Positions 42,988-53,747 of a stretch of DNA of 64,000 nt are shown in pieces. The number at the start of each line of letters is the position of its first letter. The first letter of the stretch is position 1. This stretch comes from Ectobius pallidus. Lineage: Eukaryota; Arthropoda; Insecta; Blattodea; Ectobiidae. The position numbers were made by a program, and so were the translations under genes. A model generated the notes under the pieces. That model had not been told where the DNA came from. It saw only the letters and a program-made list of their open reading frames with translations, and made no database searches. The stretch spans positions 174,466,825-174,530,824 of the forward strand of contig CAXKWD010000006.1 in assembly GCA_964059195.1 (NCBI GenBank), given 5' to 3'.

Positions 42988-43845
42988 CTAGCTTAAAAGA
43001 TCCGGCGTCGCCCGGGTTTTGTATTTTGTAATTGGAAATTAACTTATGAAGGATTTTAAATTTTAAATTCTACGTCCTTATATAGGCATTTATAATTTGA
43101 AATAGGAAGAACGACTTATTACACTCAAACTATTCCCTCAGAAAACGCTTGATATAGTTTTTTATGGCTCATAGAGGATCTAGAATTTTGCATCCCATCG
43201 CTTGTACAGTGCACAGCAAGCCTGGTAGAGGTTCAAATAAGAAGAAACAGAAATTCCAGTAACATAAAATTGTAATATCGAGGCGGGAAATTTCCCACTC
43301 TTATGTTACCATAAAGCATGATCACTTTCATACTTTTCTCTCCAAAAACCTGCGATATAATATAATAATATACGTACACATTACCATACCTCGTTTTGTT
43401 TTCTCTATGTCCAGGGTAGGGAAAGTTATGTGATTCCATTATTTTAGTGGATTTCATTCTGTAATATTTATTTATAACATGAATTATTTTGATAACTTCT
43501 CTTATTTGTCAAAAGTGCATTTCAATTGTTTTTTCCAAGCCCACCTGATACCATTTGGCAACAATATATTCTGTGATTTGGAATTGATAATTCTATGTAA
43601 AAAGGTATTAAGTATTTTCAAAAACATTTAATTTTTGGCATTTAGAATCAGAATTTTTCAAAATCCTTTCTTAGTGAGCACCTACATTATGCAACGAAGG
43701 TACTGTCAAAATTCCAAGTCTCTACCTGTTATAGTTTAGGCTGTACGTTGATTCCTGTCATTCAGTCAATCAGTCAGTCAGTCATTCAGTCAGTCATTCA
43801 GTCAGTCAGTCAGTCAGGACAAAGCCTTTTATATATATAGAGATT
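42988..43845 (+). mobile_element. Q-family dispersed repeat, copy Q2
   Basis: Near full-length twin of Q1, including the CCGGCGTCGCCCGGG head, a TTCCCACT block and the CAGT tract with CATT interruptions. It differs by a small internal deletion around 43300. Confidence 0.85.
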
Positions 43846-44099
43846 GTAACTTAGTGAATTAAACAATCCGAACTAAAAACAAAGAATAAGCTTTCTTGAA
43901 ACAAATAGGACAATATTAATATTTTCTCTACAAAGATAGCCTAACAGAAAAGGTTACTGGAGTCATCTAACAGGCAAGAAATTTCCCTCAGGTGCAGTTC
44001 AATGCTTTGATGGCCGCTATACTCCTCATTAGACAGGCTATTCAAATTCATGTTAGTTTATTTAATAAATTAAAAATCCCACGAGGGCACCAGACCCCC
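43846..44099. other. no feature recognised
   Basis: About 250 bases, low-copy. Confidence 0.4.
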
Positions 44100-44290
44100 C
44101 TAATTCCTTACAGTCATAATCACCTTGTTAGTTATCCAAATCGCTTCCTTGCATGTCTGGCTGCTACTTGTAATTCCTGACGAATACCCTGCTCCGGGAC
44201 TCAAACCAAGGACACCCCTGCCGGGTGATTGATACACTAATATAATTACCTTCACTTGTTCGGTGATAACAAGCTGTGCGCGCATGCGTA
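44100..44290 (-). mobile_element. probable tRNA-derived SINE
   Basis: On the minus strand GGTTTGAGTCCCGGAGCAGG carries a good B-box (GGTTTGAGTCC). About 35-50 bases earlier TTAGTGTATCAATCACCCGG is a weak A-box. Spacing fits a tRNA head; family not shared with the other SINEs here. Confidence 0.5.
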
Positions 44291-44589
44291 ATTAACAATG
44301 TTTCTGCGCCTTCAGTTGTCTTATTACCACCAATTAAAGCAAGAATACATGCCGCCATCTTGGATTTTTTTTGTGTCGCTTTAAGAGTACAGGACTTGAA
44401 GGAAAAAACAACACCCTAAGGTAGTATTTGAATACACTGCGGAGCTAAATTATACCGGCGAGAAAAATAAATAATTTTCTGCCCAAACGAACAAGATCTA
44501 ACAGTAATCAGAAGAAATGAGTCACCTGACCTGCAAGAACTAACGACAAAATAACTTTAGGATTACTGAAATAGGATTTAATCATTACC
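44291..44589. other. no feature recognised
   Basis: About 300 bases, low-copy, no coding frame of note. Confidence 0.4.
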
Positions 44590-44945
44590 CAATAAAATCA
44601 GGTAAACTGATGTAACAAAGTGCCAGGAATGCTTTTGTTTAATCAGTGATAATTGCAATTATGATATGCAGAAAATAAGTTATTTCTGTTATCGATTTTT
44701 GAGTTAAGCTCCAGATCGATTCATTAAACAGGGCTTACGGAAGGACAAAGGTGTAGTTTGATAAGCATATGTGAAGGAATATGTAGGTAGTGTTATTTGT
44801 CAAAGCTACCTGTAGCCTATAGCAACTTCCAAAGCCGTATATGAACACTGTAAAACAATATGGTGTCATGGTAACTGATTTGCATTTGATAAATTCTTTC
44901 TAATATATTACCATAAAATAGGCACTAAATTGGGCATTACTTCGA
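44590..44945 (-). mobile_element. P-family repeat fragment, copy P6
   Basis: Inverted 3' body (AATCAGGTAAACTGATGTAA..AAGCCGTATATGAACACTGT) ending at TAGGCACTAAATTGGGCATT. The internal units and head are missing. Confidence 0.75.
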
Positions 44946-44959
44946 TGGTGTGTAGACCT

Positions 44960-45303
44960 CCAATGGAGGTTTCATTACCTATACTAATTTTGATATGCTT
45001 ATTTTCCGAGAGAGGGTAGAGGGACAGGTGGTAAGCCCATCGCCTCGCAACCCCCCTCTGGAAACTAAGTATTTCTTGGACGTGAAAGGGCCGAGAAATT
45101 TTGTCCAGTGGCTCTAATTTAAGCTTGGAGTTCTTTTACATGCCGTAAACCTATGACACGGGACCCCCAGCTTAAAGTCCCTCCCGGAGGACTCCGTGCC
45201 CAGGATTTTTACGTCCTGAAAAATCCATCGACCGCGGCCGGGTTTGATCCCGCGCCCTGCGGATCCAGAGGCGGGCACGCTACCTCTAGACCACCGCGGC
45301 CGA
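44960..45303 (-). mobile_element. tRNA-derived SINE with well-kept A and B boxes
   Basis: The minus strand begins GTCGGCCGCGGTGGTCTAGA. TGGTCTAGAGG fits the A-box TRGYNNARNNG exactly, and GGATCAAACCC is a slightly changed B-box. The tRNA-like head (about 75 bases) is followed by a C/G-rich body with CTCCGGGAGGGACTTTAAGC, ending near 44960. High GC marks it off sharply from the surroundings. Confidence 0.8.
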
Positions 45304-46180
45304 CGTAGTTGAATATAATATAATATATTATTTATTATTTATGTAAATCCACTAAAATTGTCCTAATTTTGGCTGGTGGATGATTACATTAATACATAGC
45401 TAATTAAACGACTTTCCAATAAACATCTATTGTGAATCTGAATTGTCTGCAGACGACATAACCCTGTATTCAAACATAGGTTTTCAAAGACTTTAAATTT
45501 AATCAGAGGTAGGGAATTTATCTTGACAGAATCCGGAAATCGAATTAAATTTTTATTATGACTATTTAGGACACAGAACACCAATATTATTATTAGAAGT
45601 GAACAGCGCATGTCAAAACTCGGAAACAAAAAGCGATTACAGCGCTCCAACGGGTCGGGCAGTTAAGCTGTAAGAATGAAAAATTTGCGTGCCAGAACAC
45701 ATGTATGAAAATGCATTCCAAATTCTGTAAAACCATAGCCCACTAGTATTAGCGGGCTACGGTAATGACCATAGCCCACTAATACCATCAGGCTATAGTG
45801 ATACAAACAATTATCTTTTAAAAGCATTGAACACAAAATGCACTAAATGATGAACACCTTAAATAAGAAAAAATAATAATTTGCAAACAATATGCGTCAG
45901 ATCTTATAAAAACCGTAGTGTAGAATACCTTCTAGAATTTCTGCTACTCACAACAGACATGTCTCGGTGATTGCTGAAATATGTATTACTTTAGATGACT
46001 TTATAAATAAAAAAACAAACACCCTTGATTAATGAATTATATTTATAAAAACTGATTTTAAAAATATTACATTACCATAAATATTAGTAGCTTCCTGTCA
46101 CTTGAATTTCTTTTACCTCAGTCATACACAGAAGTATGAACTTACTTTCTATTTTCACAAAAACTAGGCGAGGCTTGAGA
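45304..46180. other. no gene recognised
   Basis: Low-copy AT-rich sequence apart from a pair of hairpins at 45737-45800. Confidence 0.5.
45737..45800. repeat. tandem pair of hairpins
   Basis: CATAGCCCACTAGTATTAGC then GGGCTACGG, and 38 bases later CATAGCCCACTAATACCATC then AGGCTATAG. Each unit is a near-palindrome with TAGCCC..GGGCTA type arms, and the two are direct repeats. Confidence 0.6.
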
Positions 46181-46487
46181 TCACTTCCCACATTTGATTG
46201 GGAAATCACAGGGATTGGGTCTCTGTAAATCACGAGGCGCAAGCTGCTTTGGGATAACTTGTCTAGTATGGTTAACGAAATCTTTCTCCAGGAAGTGGTC
46301 TTCACACATGAAATAATTAGCACAATTCACATTAACATCTAAATTGCACTGATGTTTCAGTTGGTTCACGTTTGATTTTTTCGGAAACCCGTAGAAATGT
46401 TTTTGGTTTTGTAGTTCACGTTGGATTTCATACTGAAGTATTTACTTCCGCAGCCAGGGAACTTACAGGAATATTTCACTCGTTTCT
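46181..46487 (-). pseudogene. THAP-type zinc-finger relic
   Basis: Minus strand: an acceptor-like TTCTTTGTTTCAG precedes KRVKYSCKFPGCGSKYF. After a frame change the reading continues as KHFYGFPKKSNVNQLKHQ, CNLDVNVNCANYFMCEDHFL, EKDFVNHTRQ and KQLAPRDLQRPNP. This has the THAP layout: C..PGC near the start, F..FP, then C-x2-HF followed by DF and a late Pro (usual AVP-like box). THAP domains bind DNA and occur in P-element transposases and host regulators. At least one frameshift, between the first Cys pair and FYGFP, marks it as decayed, and a second near CGK is followed by LKPRLVFVKIE before a donor-like GTAAGT. Confidence 0.5.
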
Positions 46488-46585
46488 GAAACAAAGAATA
46501 CGAAACATTATTCTTAATAATTCGTAGAACATGGAATAAATATTAATTCAGGATTGTTTTAAGCAGTTAATGTATTTTAACTTAC

Positions 46586-46601
46586 CTTCGCTACTTGACA
46601 T
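46586..46601 (-). other. candidate first exon for the THAP relic
   Basis: Minus strand ATGTCAAGTAGCGAAG followed by a strong donor GTAAGT; the acceptor of the THAP segment is 98 bases away. Direct joining in this frame meets a stop, so the pair is non-functional as written or the start lies elsewhere. Confidence 0.25.
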
Positions 46602-47194
46602 CTTTATAATATGTTAATTATATCTCCTCCTTTTCCAAACACTAATGCATACAGATCGTTGCAGAAAAAAAACAGATATTACGCCTTTTCGTATATTGCT
46701 GTAATATGTTTCGAAACAAACCTGCCGCCATGGCAACAGCGATCACAGTGCACCAAACCGGTCGGGCAGTGAACTAATGAGCTGTTGCTTTTCTTTCAAT
46801 GTTACTTTCACCCCCGTGATTTAGGAAACAAAATATCAGAGCCCGTAAATGTGGCTAAACTCTATTTCTCACAGAATATGTAAAACATATCGGACTGCAA
46901 AGAAAACTATTTTCACGATGATTAGTATTCAAGCGTATTTCTTGTACAAAACCTTGTCTGTTGTAAATGCATAATGAACGAAATATACTCGTAAATTTCA
47001 TTTGCGATTTCTTTTACTTTATTTTTTGCCAAATAGAAAATAGCCTAAACAGCATTAGGCCTAACGAAAAAGATACAATATTATTGATAACTAGACTATC
47101 AAACACGCGTCGCATGAATAAAAAAGTCGATGAAGTCCAGACTTCTAGTTGCATTGCTTATGATATTATTATAAAGTGTGTTTCAAAAATACTT
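46602..47194. other. no feature recognised
   Basis: About 590 bases. The 136-codon plus-strand frame at 46967-47377 crosses into an inverted transposase tail and is not credible as a gene. Confidence 0.45.
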
Positions 47195-47375
47195 TTTCAA
47201 ACTTCGGGCATGGGTTACCAAAAGTACGAAAAAAGTTCATATGAACATATGTCCCCTAATCTTTGTTTTCTTTTTAGTAATTGTTCAACACATTGGTGTA
47301 CACTCATAACACGTCAACACACAAAAACTCATATCAAATGCTCGAAATGTCCTCCTCTTGCTTCTAGACAGTTAT
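47195..47375 (-). pseudogene. transposase C-terminal scrap
   Basis: Minus strand from 47372 reads CRGGHFEHLI and a stop, like the C-terminal (R/G)GHFEHLL ending common in one group of insect DDE transposases. The following ~150 bases look like its 3' non-coding end (TACTTTTTCAAAC-type motif). Only about a dozen residues support it. Confidence 0.35.
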
Positions 47376-47384
47376 AATAACTTT

Positions 47385-47480
47385 CACACCAAAATTTCCA
47401 ATAGACATTATAAATGTGTATACCAAGTTTCATGAAAATCCGATAACGCATATTTGAGTTATCACGCGTACAGACAGACA
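47385..47480 (-). mobile_element. P-family fragment, copy P7
   Basis: One internal unit only: TATACCAAGTTTCATGAAAA, TATTTGAGTTATCACGCG and a short GACA tract. Confidence 0.7.
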
Positions 47481-47754
47481 TAAATTAATTTGAAGATAAG
47501 AACGTTCTTAAAAGTATTTTTTCAAACACCCTGTATAGTCTAAGAGGGAATTATGTTATATTGTAGTATAAAGGACAGTGATTAATCCTTATATTAATTA
47601 ACATCCAGACGAGTTAATGTATAGGCCTATATTTAGCTGTGTTATACTCCTTTTAGCTACGAGGCTATATCAGGAGTTTGGGAAGTGTGTCTAAACAGTA
47701 GGGTGGGCCATGGAACTATTGATTGTCAATTGTTTCCATTGTTAGTGAATTTTA

Positions 47755-47975
47755 TGGGGTAAATTTCAACTGATATTAATTTAAATGGATATGATACAGG
47801 ATGAAATGGTGAAGATGATTCATGGTATGTAAATATCCAATTCGGCATTTGCCTTTACGACTGGGGAAACCCTGAAAAAAAACCCCATCTCAAATTGGCC
47901 GTTCACGGGATTTGAACCTGGGACCTCCCGAATGCGAGTTCAAGACGTTACCATCTCCGCCACCTCGCTCGGTGA
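47755..47975 (-). mobile_element. tRNA-derived SINE, fuller copy
   Basis: The minus strand starts TCACCGAGCGAGGTGGCGGA: TGGCGGAGATGG fits the A-box and GGTTCAAATCCC the B-box (32 bases apart). The body with TTCCCCAGTCGTAAAGGC and CATACCATGAATCATC is the same as in the three array units. Confidence 0.8.
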
Positions 47976-48202
47976 TTTAATATCTCCGTTATTTAATGAA
48001 AATTGTATCATTTTTCAGGACTTGGATTTGTGACTATTCATTCCAATCGGAATTAAAAGGTGAAAGACCGGAGCCAAGTTAAAAATAATCCTATAATAAA
48101 TATGACGAGATATTTCGCAAACATTATGTAAAACATGTCGAACTGCAAAGAAAACAGTTTCCACAATGATTAGTTCCGTAGTGTAGCCTATTCCTTGTAA
48201 CT

Positions 48203-48930
48203 ACACTAGCAGGTGTTCGCGGCTTCGCCCAAGATAATTAATTGAAAAATTAAAAATTAAGAGTATAATAATTATTAAAGCATTATACTTATTAACACTT
48301 GGACGTGAATCATTCATAAACTAAACCATTAATAATTAATGAAACGGCTAAAATTCCTGCTTTAGAGTACATTCCACGATTAGAAAGCGCCACCTCGGAA
48401 AATGATCTCAGATTCGATTATGCAGTTCCAAAGCTAACTGTGAACACATAATACGTATTGTTTCTCAACTGTTTGTAGACAAATGAATATGATGTGAATT
48501 TAATTTGATAAATTCAGTGTAATTTTCATAAATTATATAATTTTTGAAGGGAAGGAGTGGTTTGTTTGGATTTTTATTGTCCACGATACTTCCAGGGTTA
48601 AACTATCAATATATTATAGCTAGTGCCCGCGGCTTAGCCTGCCATTATTAATTGACTCCAGGATTTTTAAGAAATTTACACTGGTAGTTTATTTAAAATG
48701 TCTGTTGTTCAGAGCTATGAAAATTGTAAGTAAAAATAAAATTAGAATATTTGTTCATTGTGTTCATTTCACTTAGTCCTTATATAATAAAGAAACGGTT
48801 TTCCTAATGTTGTACTCTTCGTGAAAGTTTAGACTGCGAGAGACGAACATCGTCGAGTATATCCGATGTATCACGAAGTGAGGGAGCGTGTGAGCACGCT
48901 ATTTAGGGCCGTTGAATTGTATAAAAGTAG
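48203..48930 (+). mobile_element. S-group repeat, copy S2 (two heads)
   Basis: Same two-headed structure as S1: head 1 at about 48213 (GTTCGCGGCTTCGCCCAAGA), head 2 at about 48625 (GTGCCCGCGGCTTAGCCTGC), end CGCTATTTAGGGCCGTTGAA. Confidence 0.75.
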
Positions 48931-49062
48931 ATTATCATGTGATTATAACGACTGTATAGCCTAATGGTGAATCTAATTACGTACTTAGCTAAATTCCTGT
49001 TTTCCTGCTTAAAGGCGCGAAAGTTTTACAAGAATGTCAAAATAGTGTAAATAAATAAAATC

Positions 49063-49962
49063 AGGTAAACTGATGTAAAAAAGTGCCAGTATGTTTTTGT
49101 TTAATCAGTTATGACTGCAATTATGATATGCAGAATATGTTTTTTTTTTTTTTTTTTTAAATTGATTTCCAAGTTAAACTCCAGATTTATTCATTAAGCA
49201 GGGCTTACGGAAGAAGAAAGGTCTACCATCTCGGCCACCTGGGTCATTTTAACGGTCTAGTTGGATAAGCGCATGTAAAACAGTAGTGTTTTTTGTCATA
49301 GCTACCTGTATTTTAATTTCCAAGGCCTTATAAGATCACAGTAAAACAATAGGCTATGTTGTCAAGATAACTGATTTTCATTTTTTTTATAAATTCTTTC
49401 GAATACGTATATTGCCATAAAATAGACACTAAATTGAGCATTATTCCGAAACAGATCAACCGATTTTATCCATTATGAATAGACGTCTTCCCATGGACAT
49501 TGTAAATGTGTATACCAAGTTTCATAAAAATCCGGTAAAGCGTATTTGAGTTACAGCGTCTTTAAAATATACACTAAATTGGGTTTTACTCCGGTACCGG
49601 TCAACAGATTAGGTTCAAATTCAATAGGGCACTTCTCATGGACGTCATAAATGGGTATAAGCTTACCAAGTTTCATGGAAATCAGTTACAGCGTATTTGA
49701 GTGATGGCGCCTTTCTATGAGAAAGGCGCCATAATCTATTAAAATAGGCACTAAATTGGGCATTACTCCGGTACCGGTGAACCGATTTGGTTCAATATCA
49801 ATAGGGTTCTTCCCATCGACATTATGAATGTTTATACCAAGTTTCATGAAAATCCGAAAAAGCGTACTTGAGTTATGGTGCGTACAGACGCACGGACAGA
49901 CAGACGGACAGACATTTTTTCGTCCCCCACACAATCTCATAAAGAATCATACTGGCACTTAA
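49063..49962 (-). mobile_element. P-family repeat, copy P8, with three internal units
   Basis: Inverted counterpart of P3: right head CACACAATCTCATAAAG..ACTGGCACTTAATAATATAG, units near 49420-49560, 49560-49710 and 49710-49880, then 3' body to AATCAGGTAAACTGATGTAA. It shares with P3 the CATCTCGGCCACCTGGGTC piece absent from other copies. Confidence 0.78.
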
Positions 49963-50403
49963 TAATATAGAGGCTTTGCAAAACTCATAAAATAATTCAA
50001 CTTTCTCAACGAATAAAGCTTACTCTTTTTTTTAACACACCCTGTATATGTTAGTTCAATGGAGACAGAGGACGCTATCGAGGTGATCTCGAACAAGTTT
50101 TGATATCTTCTAGATACAGTTACATCTTATCTGTCCATCTTATCTGGCAGGCTTCAGGAATGTCAATAAGGTTCATTATACAGTGATGAAGTGCGTACAA
50201 CTGATCCTAAAGGGCAGGCACTTATTTGTATGCTCCCTGCATTTCCTAATTAACTGACATAAGGTGTTTTAAATGAGGCCGTTTTATATCATTCTGTAAA
50301 CCCAGATCCATTCCTATACAAAACCAGAACAGACCTCTGATGTCGTGAGAGCTATAAGGTCACATGAGTGAGACCCCTGTCACGTAGACAGTAACTTATA
50401 GAC
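49963..50403. other. no feature recognised
   Basis: Low-copy, about 440 bases; contains an ACACCCTGTATAT end-like motif near 50037. Confidence 0.4.
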
Positions 50404-50579
50404 CAGTGGTTTTCAACCCGCGGCCCGAGGGCCGTAAACAAATAGGCCTACTAGTTTTAACTAAAAGTAAAAAATAGTATTTTTGAAGTGAAACTTCTTT
50501 AGGAGCGCTAGGAGTAAATCGAGAGCTAACCCAAAGTTGCGTTCCTAAGAAAATCGTCACTTCTGCAGAAGTTCGGCTG
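50404..50579 (+). mobile_element. hAT left-end fragment
   Basis: CAGTGGTTTTCAACCCGCGG resembles the CAGCGTTTCTCAACC end at 4164 and the general hAT CAGTGGTTCTCAACC pattern. The matching right end is absent; a mariner fragment follows. Confidence 0.5.
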
Positions 50580-50900
50580 GAAAATGTTTCAACATGCACC
50601 CTAAAGCCCGGACCTCGCTCCCAGTGATTTCCATCTTTTCCTATACCTCAAGAAATGACAGGGAATGACAGTGAAGAGGAAATGGTTGTCACACTGTGGT
50701 TCAAATCCCTGGCATAGACTTTTACGACACAGGTGTTCAAAAGTTGGTGCCAGCGTAAGATAAATGTTTCAATTCCGGTGGCGAATATGTTGAAATATAG
50801 CTGAACATGGCTGTGTCTGCTGCAATAAATATTTCCATGAAATTGTGTTTTGTTTCTGTAAACGGTTTCAGGGAAACTTACTTTGTGGAGAAGTCTCCTA
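50580..50900 (+). pseudogene. mariner-type transposase 3' fragment
   Basis: The frame around 50583 reads KMFQHAP, stop, SPDLAPSDFHLFLYLKK, and later DFYDTGVQKLVPA, stop, DKCFNSGGEYVEI. The 3' untranslated part (GCAATAAATATTTCCATG, GTTTCTGTAAACG) matches the fragment at 38209-38620 inverted. Two in-frame stops and frame changes; 5' region lost. Confidence 0.85.
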
Positions 50901-50934
50901 TATAGATTCCACATAGGCAGGTCTACTAGGCCTA

Positions 50935-51204
50935 CAGGTAGTCTTCGATCCCCGAAATTCCAAGGCAAGTTTTCAACATAAATACATGTTTTGAGATCCC
51001 AAGTCCAAAAAAGCTATTTCCATAAACATATCTGTCTGTGAGTGTGACAGTCTCCCGGATTTTTTTTTGGTTGGGTATCCGACTTTCAATTTTTTCATTC
51101 CTAAGCCTACCATATTTCACTCCATCGTAAATGTATCTAGCTTTGCTTTGCATCACAGATATCAGATATGGTCCTACAAAATAAGAAGCTAGTGTATTTT
51201 CCAT
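50935..51204 (-). other. unassigned 90-codon open frame
   Basis: MENTLASYFVGPYLISVMQS start, ending VFMLKTCLGISGIEDYL. The C-terminal piece resembles VFLLKTQFGI encoded at 52274-52310 on the same strand inside the pogo-like copy. The shared peptide suggests a decayed coding sequence rather than chance, but I know no family. Confidence 0.25.
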
Positions 51205-51476
51205 AAGATTTCCTTGATTGACTTAGGCCCCTTTTGAAATTATAAGACAAATAGTTCTTTTTAAGGAGAAATCGAGCGAATAGGAAAGGGTAAATTCATG
51301 CTAATGTGGTTTTCAACCCTTAAAAGCCGCCCCCAATTAGTGACTACCCGCTATTTGTATGGCTAATGCCGCAGACACTTGACAACGTGCGGTCCTACCT
51401 TCATTTGTTTAATTTCAACCCCATGCAAATGTTAGGGATGCATTATTTCTGAGAGCCACAGCTTCCAACATTATTA

Positions 51477-52140
51477 GACCTGGGATTTTAAGGCAAATGC
51501 CTATTTTGTTCCTTATGAAGTAAAATGAAAATGTTTAAATATGTGGACGTTTCATGATAAATCACGTACATTTGTTGAGTTTTATAGTGCCCTAAAATGC
51601 CTATTTGGACCTTTAGAGCCTATTTTAGTAATTCAGTGCCTAAAATGCCCATTTTGTATATTTCAAATAAAATTCAACTTCTGTAACTTTTACAATCATT
51701 TAATGAACATCCCCGAATGAAGAGCAGAACAGCAGAGGGTGGGTTTTTCACAGAAACTTGATTTTCCCAAACAATAAATCCCCAAAGGAATGCTGACTGA
51801 CGGGGGAGGTTTCGCTTCAACGCTTCAATCAACAAGTAGCGGGTATATATAGTAATAAGGGACATACTGTGTCATTTTTCAGAAAATCCAAAACTGTTTT
51901 TGATAAAAGTATTTTTAATTCTGTCTTCATTTTCCAATTATTTCTGTTAAGAATATGTACACAACTTTTTTACAGTAAAAAACATCACGTTACAGTATAA
52001 GAGCATATTGTAGTATTTTAAAGTCTGTTTTCTGTCTATTTACACATTTTTAAAGCTTATTTTAAGTACCTATTTTCTCTTTTAAAAGCCTATTTTAGGT
52101 GCCTAAAACTAACTTTTTTAGAGCCTAAAATCCCAGGTCT
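51477..52140 (-). mobile_element. X-family DNA element, copy X2
   Basis: Inverted relative of X1, with GACCTGGGATTTTAAGGC at the left and AGAGCCTAAAATCCCAGGTC at the right. It contains the same TATTTTAGTGCC / AAATATGTGGACGTTTC blocks. No target duplication recognised. Confidence 0.7.
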
Positions 52141-52309
52141 ACTTCTGACAAAGGAGGAATTCTGTCCAGTTTAATTTGAAACTTTAGTTTATAGTGACAT
52201 TTTTTCCCTCAATTTTGACTTCCTCTGCCCGTACCATAGGTATACTAGGCTTAGAATGTATTGTTTTCAACCCTCAAATTCCAAATTGAGTCTTTAACAA
52301 AAATACAAG

Positions 52310-52600
52310 TGTTGAGGTTCCCTGAGAACACAACTGGCAGACTACCTCTAGTACAACACAATACAGTTGAGTTATAAACGAAACCCTTAAAAACAAAATT
52401 TCGGAAGACGTAGGCCTACATACTTGGAAATAAAGCAAAAAAAAAGGAAAATGTGATAACATAAACCGAATCTTTGATCACAATAAACAGCATTTTTTCA
52501 ATGTATCAGTATTAATCCGTACGGGACTTCATAAAAATGATAACATTACCCGATTGATAACATTTTCCGCGATTACATTAAGCGGCGTTCACTAGTTAGC
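52310..52600 (-). mobile_element. pogo-like element fragment, uninterrupted copy
   Basis: The reverse complement starts GAACGCCGCTTAATGTAATC, then GTTATCAATCGGGTAATGTT and directly ATCATTTTTATGAAGTC. This is the join that the hAT insertion at 6958-7535 breaks in the other copy. It continues through AATACTGATACATTGAAAAA and GGGTTTCGTTTATAACTC. Confidence 0.75.
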
Positions 52601-52739
52601 CTACAGGTAGGTGTTTCGAAATTTACATTTTTATTAAAATCGTCAGAGTCATTATTTCAAGAATCAAAATTTTTAAATAGTATATTGTGATAGTCTACTA
52701 ATCAAGCGGTGAATACGGAACGAATATTGCATTCTAATT

Positions 52740-53095
52740 TTTTACGATGATTATTTATATCAATTTAATTATATTAATTGAGATATTAGCTGAAAATATT
52801 ATGTATATTCATTATTGAAGATAAATGTTATATTTCAGAAAGTGATTCGCATGTGTTGGTTGTTATGGGGACGGAATATTTGTCGCCACAAACTGGGGGG
52901 ACCTTGGTTCCGGTCTTCCATAAAGGCTTGTATTATGTAAAAGCACTTGTGCTTTTTGTAATTTTTACCGCACGGAGATTTCTTTTGTTTTCATAGCAAC
53001 CAGATTGCGAGTGGGAATGTCAAGTTACGATCCACGGCAACAATATTCGTAAGTACCACTAATTAGTTACGTCGTGCAAAAAAGTTGTAATGAAA
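52740..53095 (+). mobile_element. V-family dispersed repeat, copy V2
   Basis: Plus-orientation partner of V1, aligned over ~340 bases, ending ACTAATTAGTTACGTCGTGC. Confidence 0.7.
52987..53000 (+). promoter_or_regulatory. X-box-like motif in V2
   Basis: GTTTTCATAGCAAC fits RYYNYYWWRRNRAC at the place homologous to the V1 motif. Confidence 0.35.
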
Positions 53096-53747
53096 AGTCC
53101 TCTTAAGAGACGACAGGCGACAGACGGACAGGCAGGCTTTATTTCAAAACCATTATTTTCGGTTTCTAGGCATCGTGAAACGTCTTTTGTTGGATTTTCA
53201 TGATTTCCTTTTTTTGTCACGATCACAATAGGCCTACTTTCCCTATACCTGTACTACGTAACATGCAACAAGGTAAAAAAAAAACCTTCCTTGACGTGGA
53301 TCTAAATTAAGATTTTTATAGATCATATCACAGTGAAGACTCTAAACCCTTTTTCTAAGGTAAATTAAAGTCGGCTGACGCTTCAAATTCCGATATGAGA
53401 AATATAGCGGTCGCGAAGCTCTCATTAGCTCGAATTAAGCTAAAAAGAGGGAAATTCTTGCTTATTGAGATACCCGTCCTTCAATTGTCTTCCCGGTGGT
53501 CTCCATTATCACGTGACATCTGTCGGTAACGGGAATAACTCCTTTACCAGCAGTCGGAGATGGAGTCGGATAAGATTAGATTCACTCCGGATGTTTGAGA
53601 ATCATTACAACTCAACCTTTACATTGTCATTAGATTGCGTCCCTTAAGTGCTACAGGTAGGCTTGACCCAGAAATTTCGTGATAAGTTTTTAGCTTAGAC
53701 TATTCCACTCATACGCCGCGTGTTTAACAACTTCTATCTATATTAAT
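53096..53747. other. no feature recognised
   Basis: About 650 bases, moderately higher GC around 53480-53580, but no convincing exon. The 60-codon frame at 53465 is unrecognised. Confidence 0.45.

Noticed and set aside
44960..45303. Functional tRNA gene at the A/B-box positions
   Set aside because: The cloverleaf is not maintained and the B-box is mutated; a long non-tRNA body follows. A tRNA-derived SINE fits better.
46967..47377. 136-codon plus-strand frame
   Set aside because: Its second half is antisense to a transposase C-terminal scrap and the first half has AT-driven composition.
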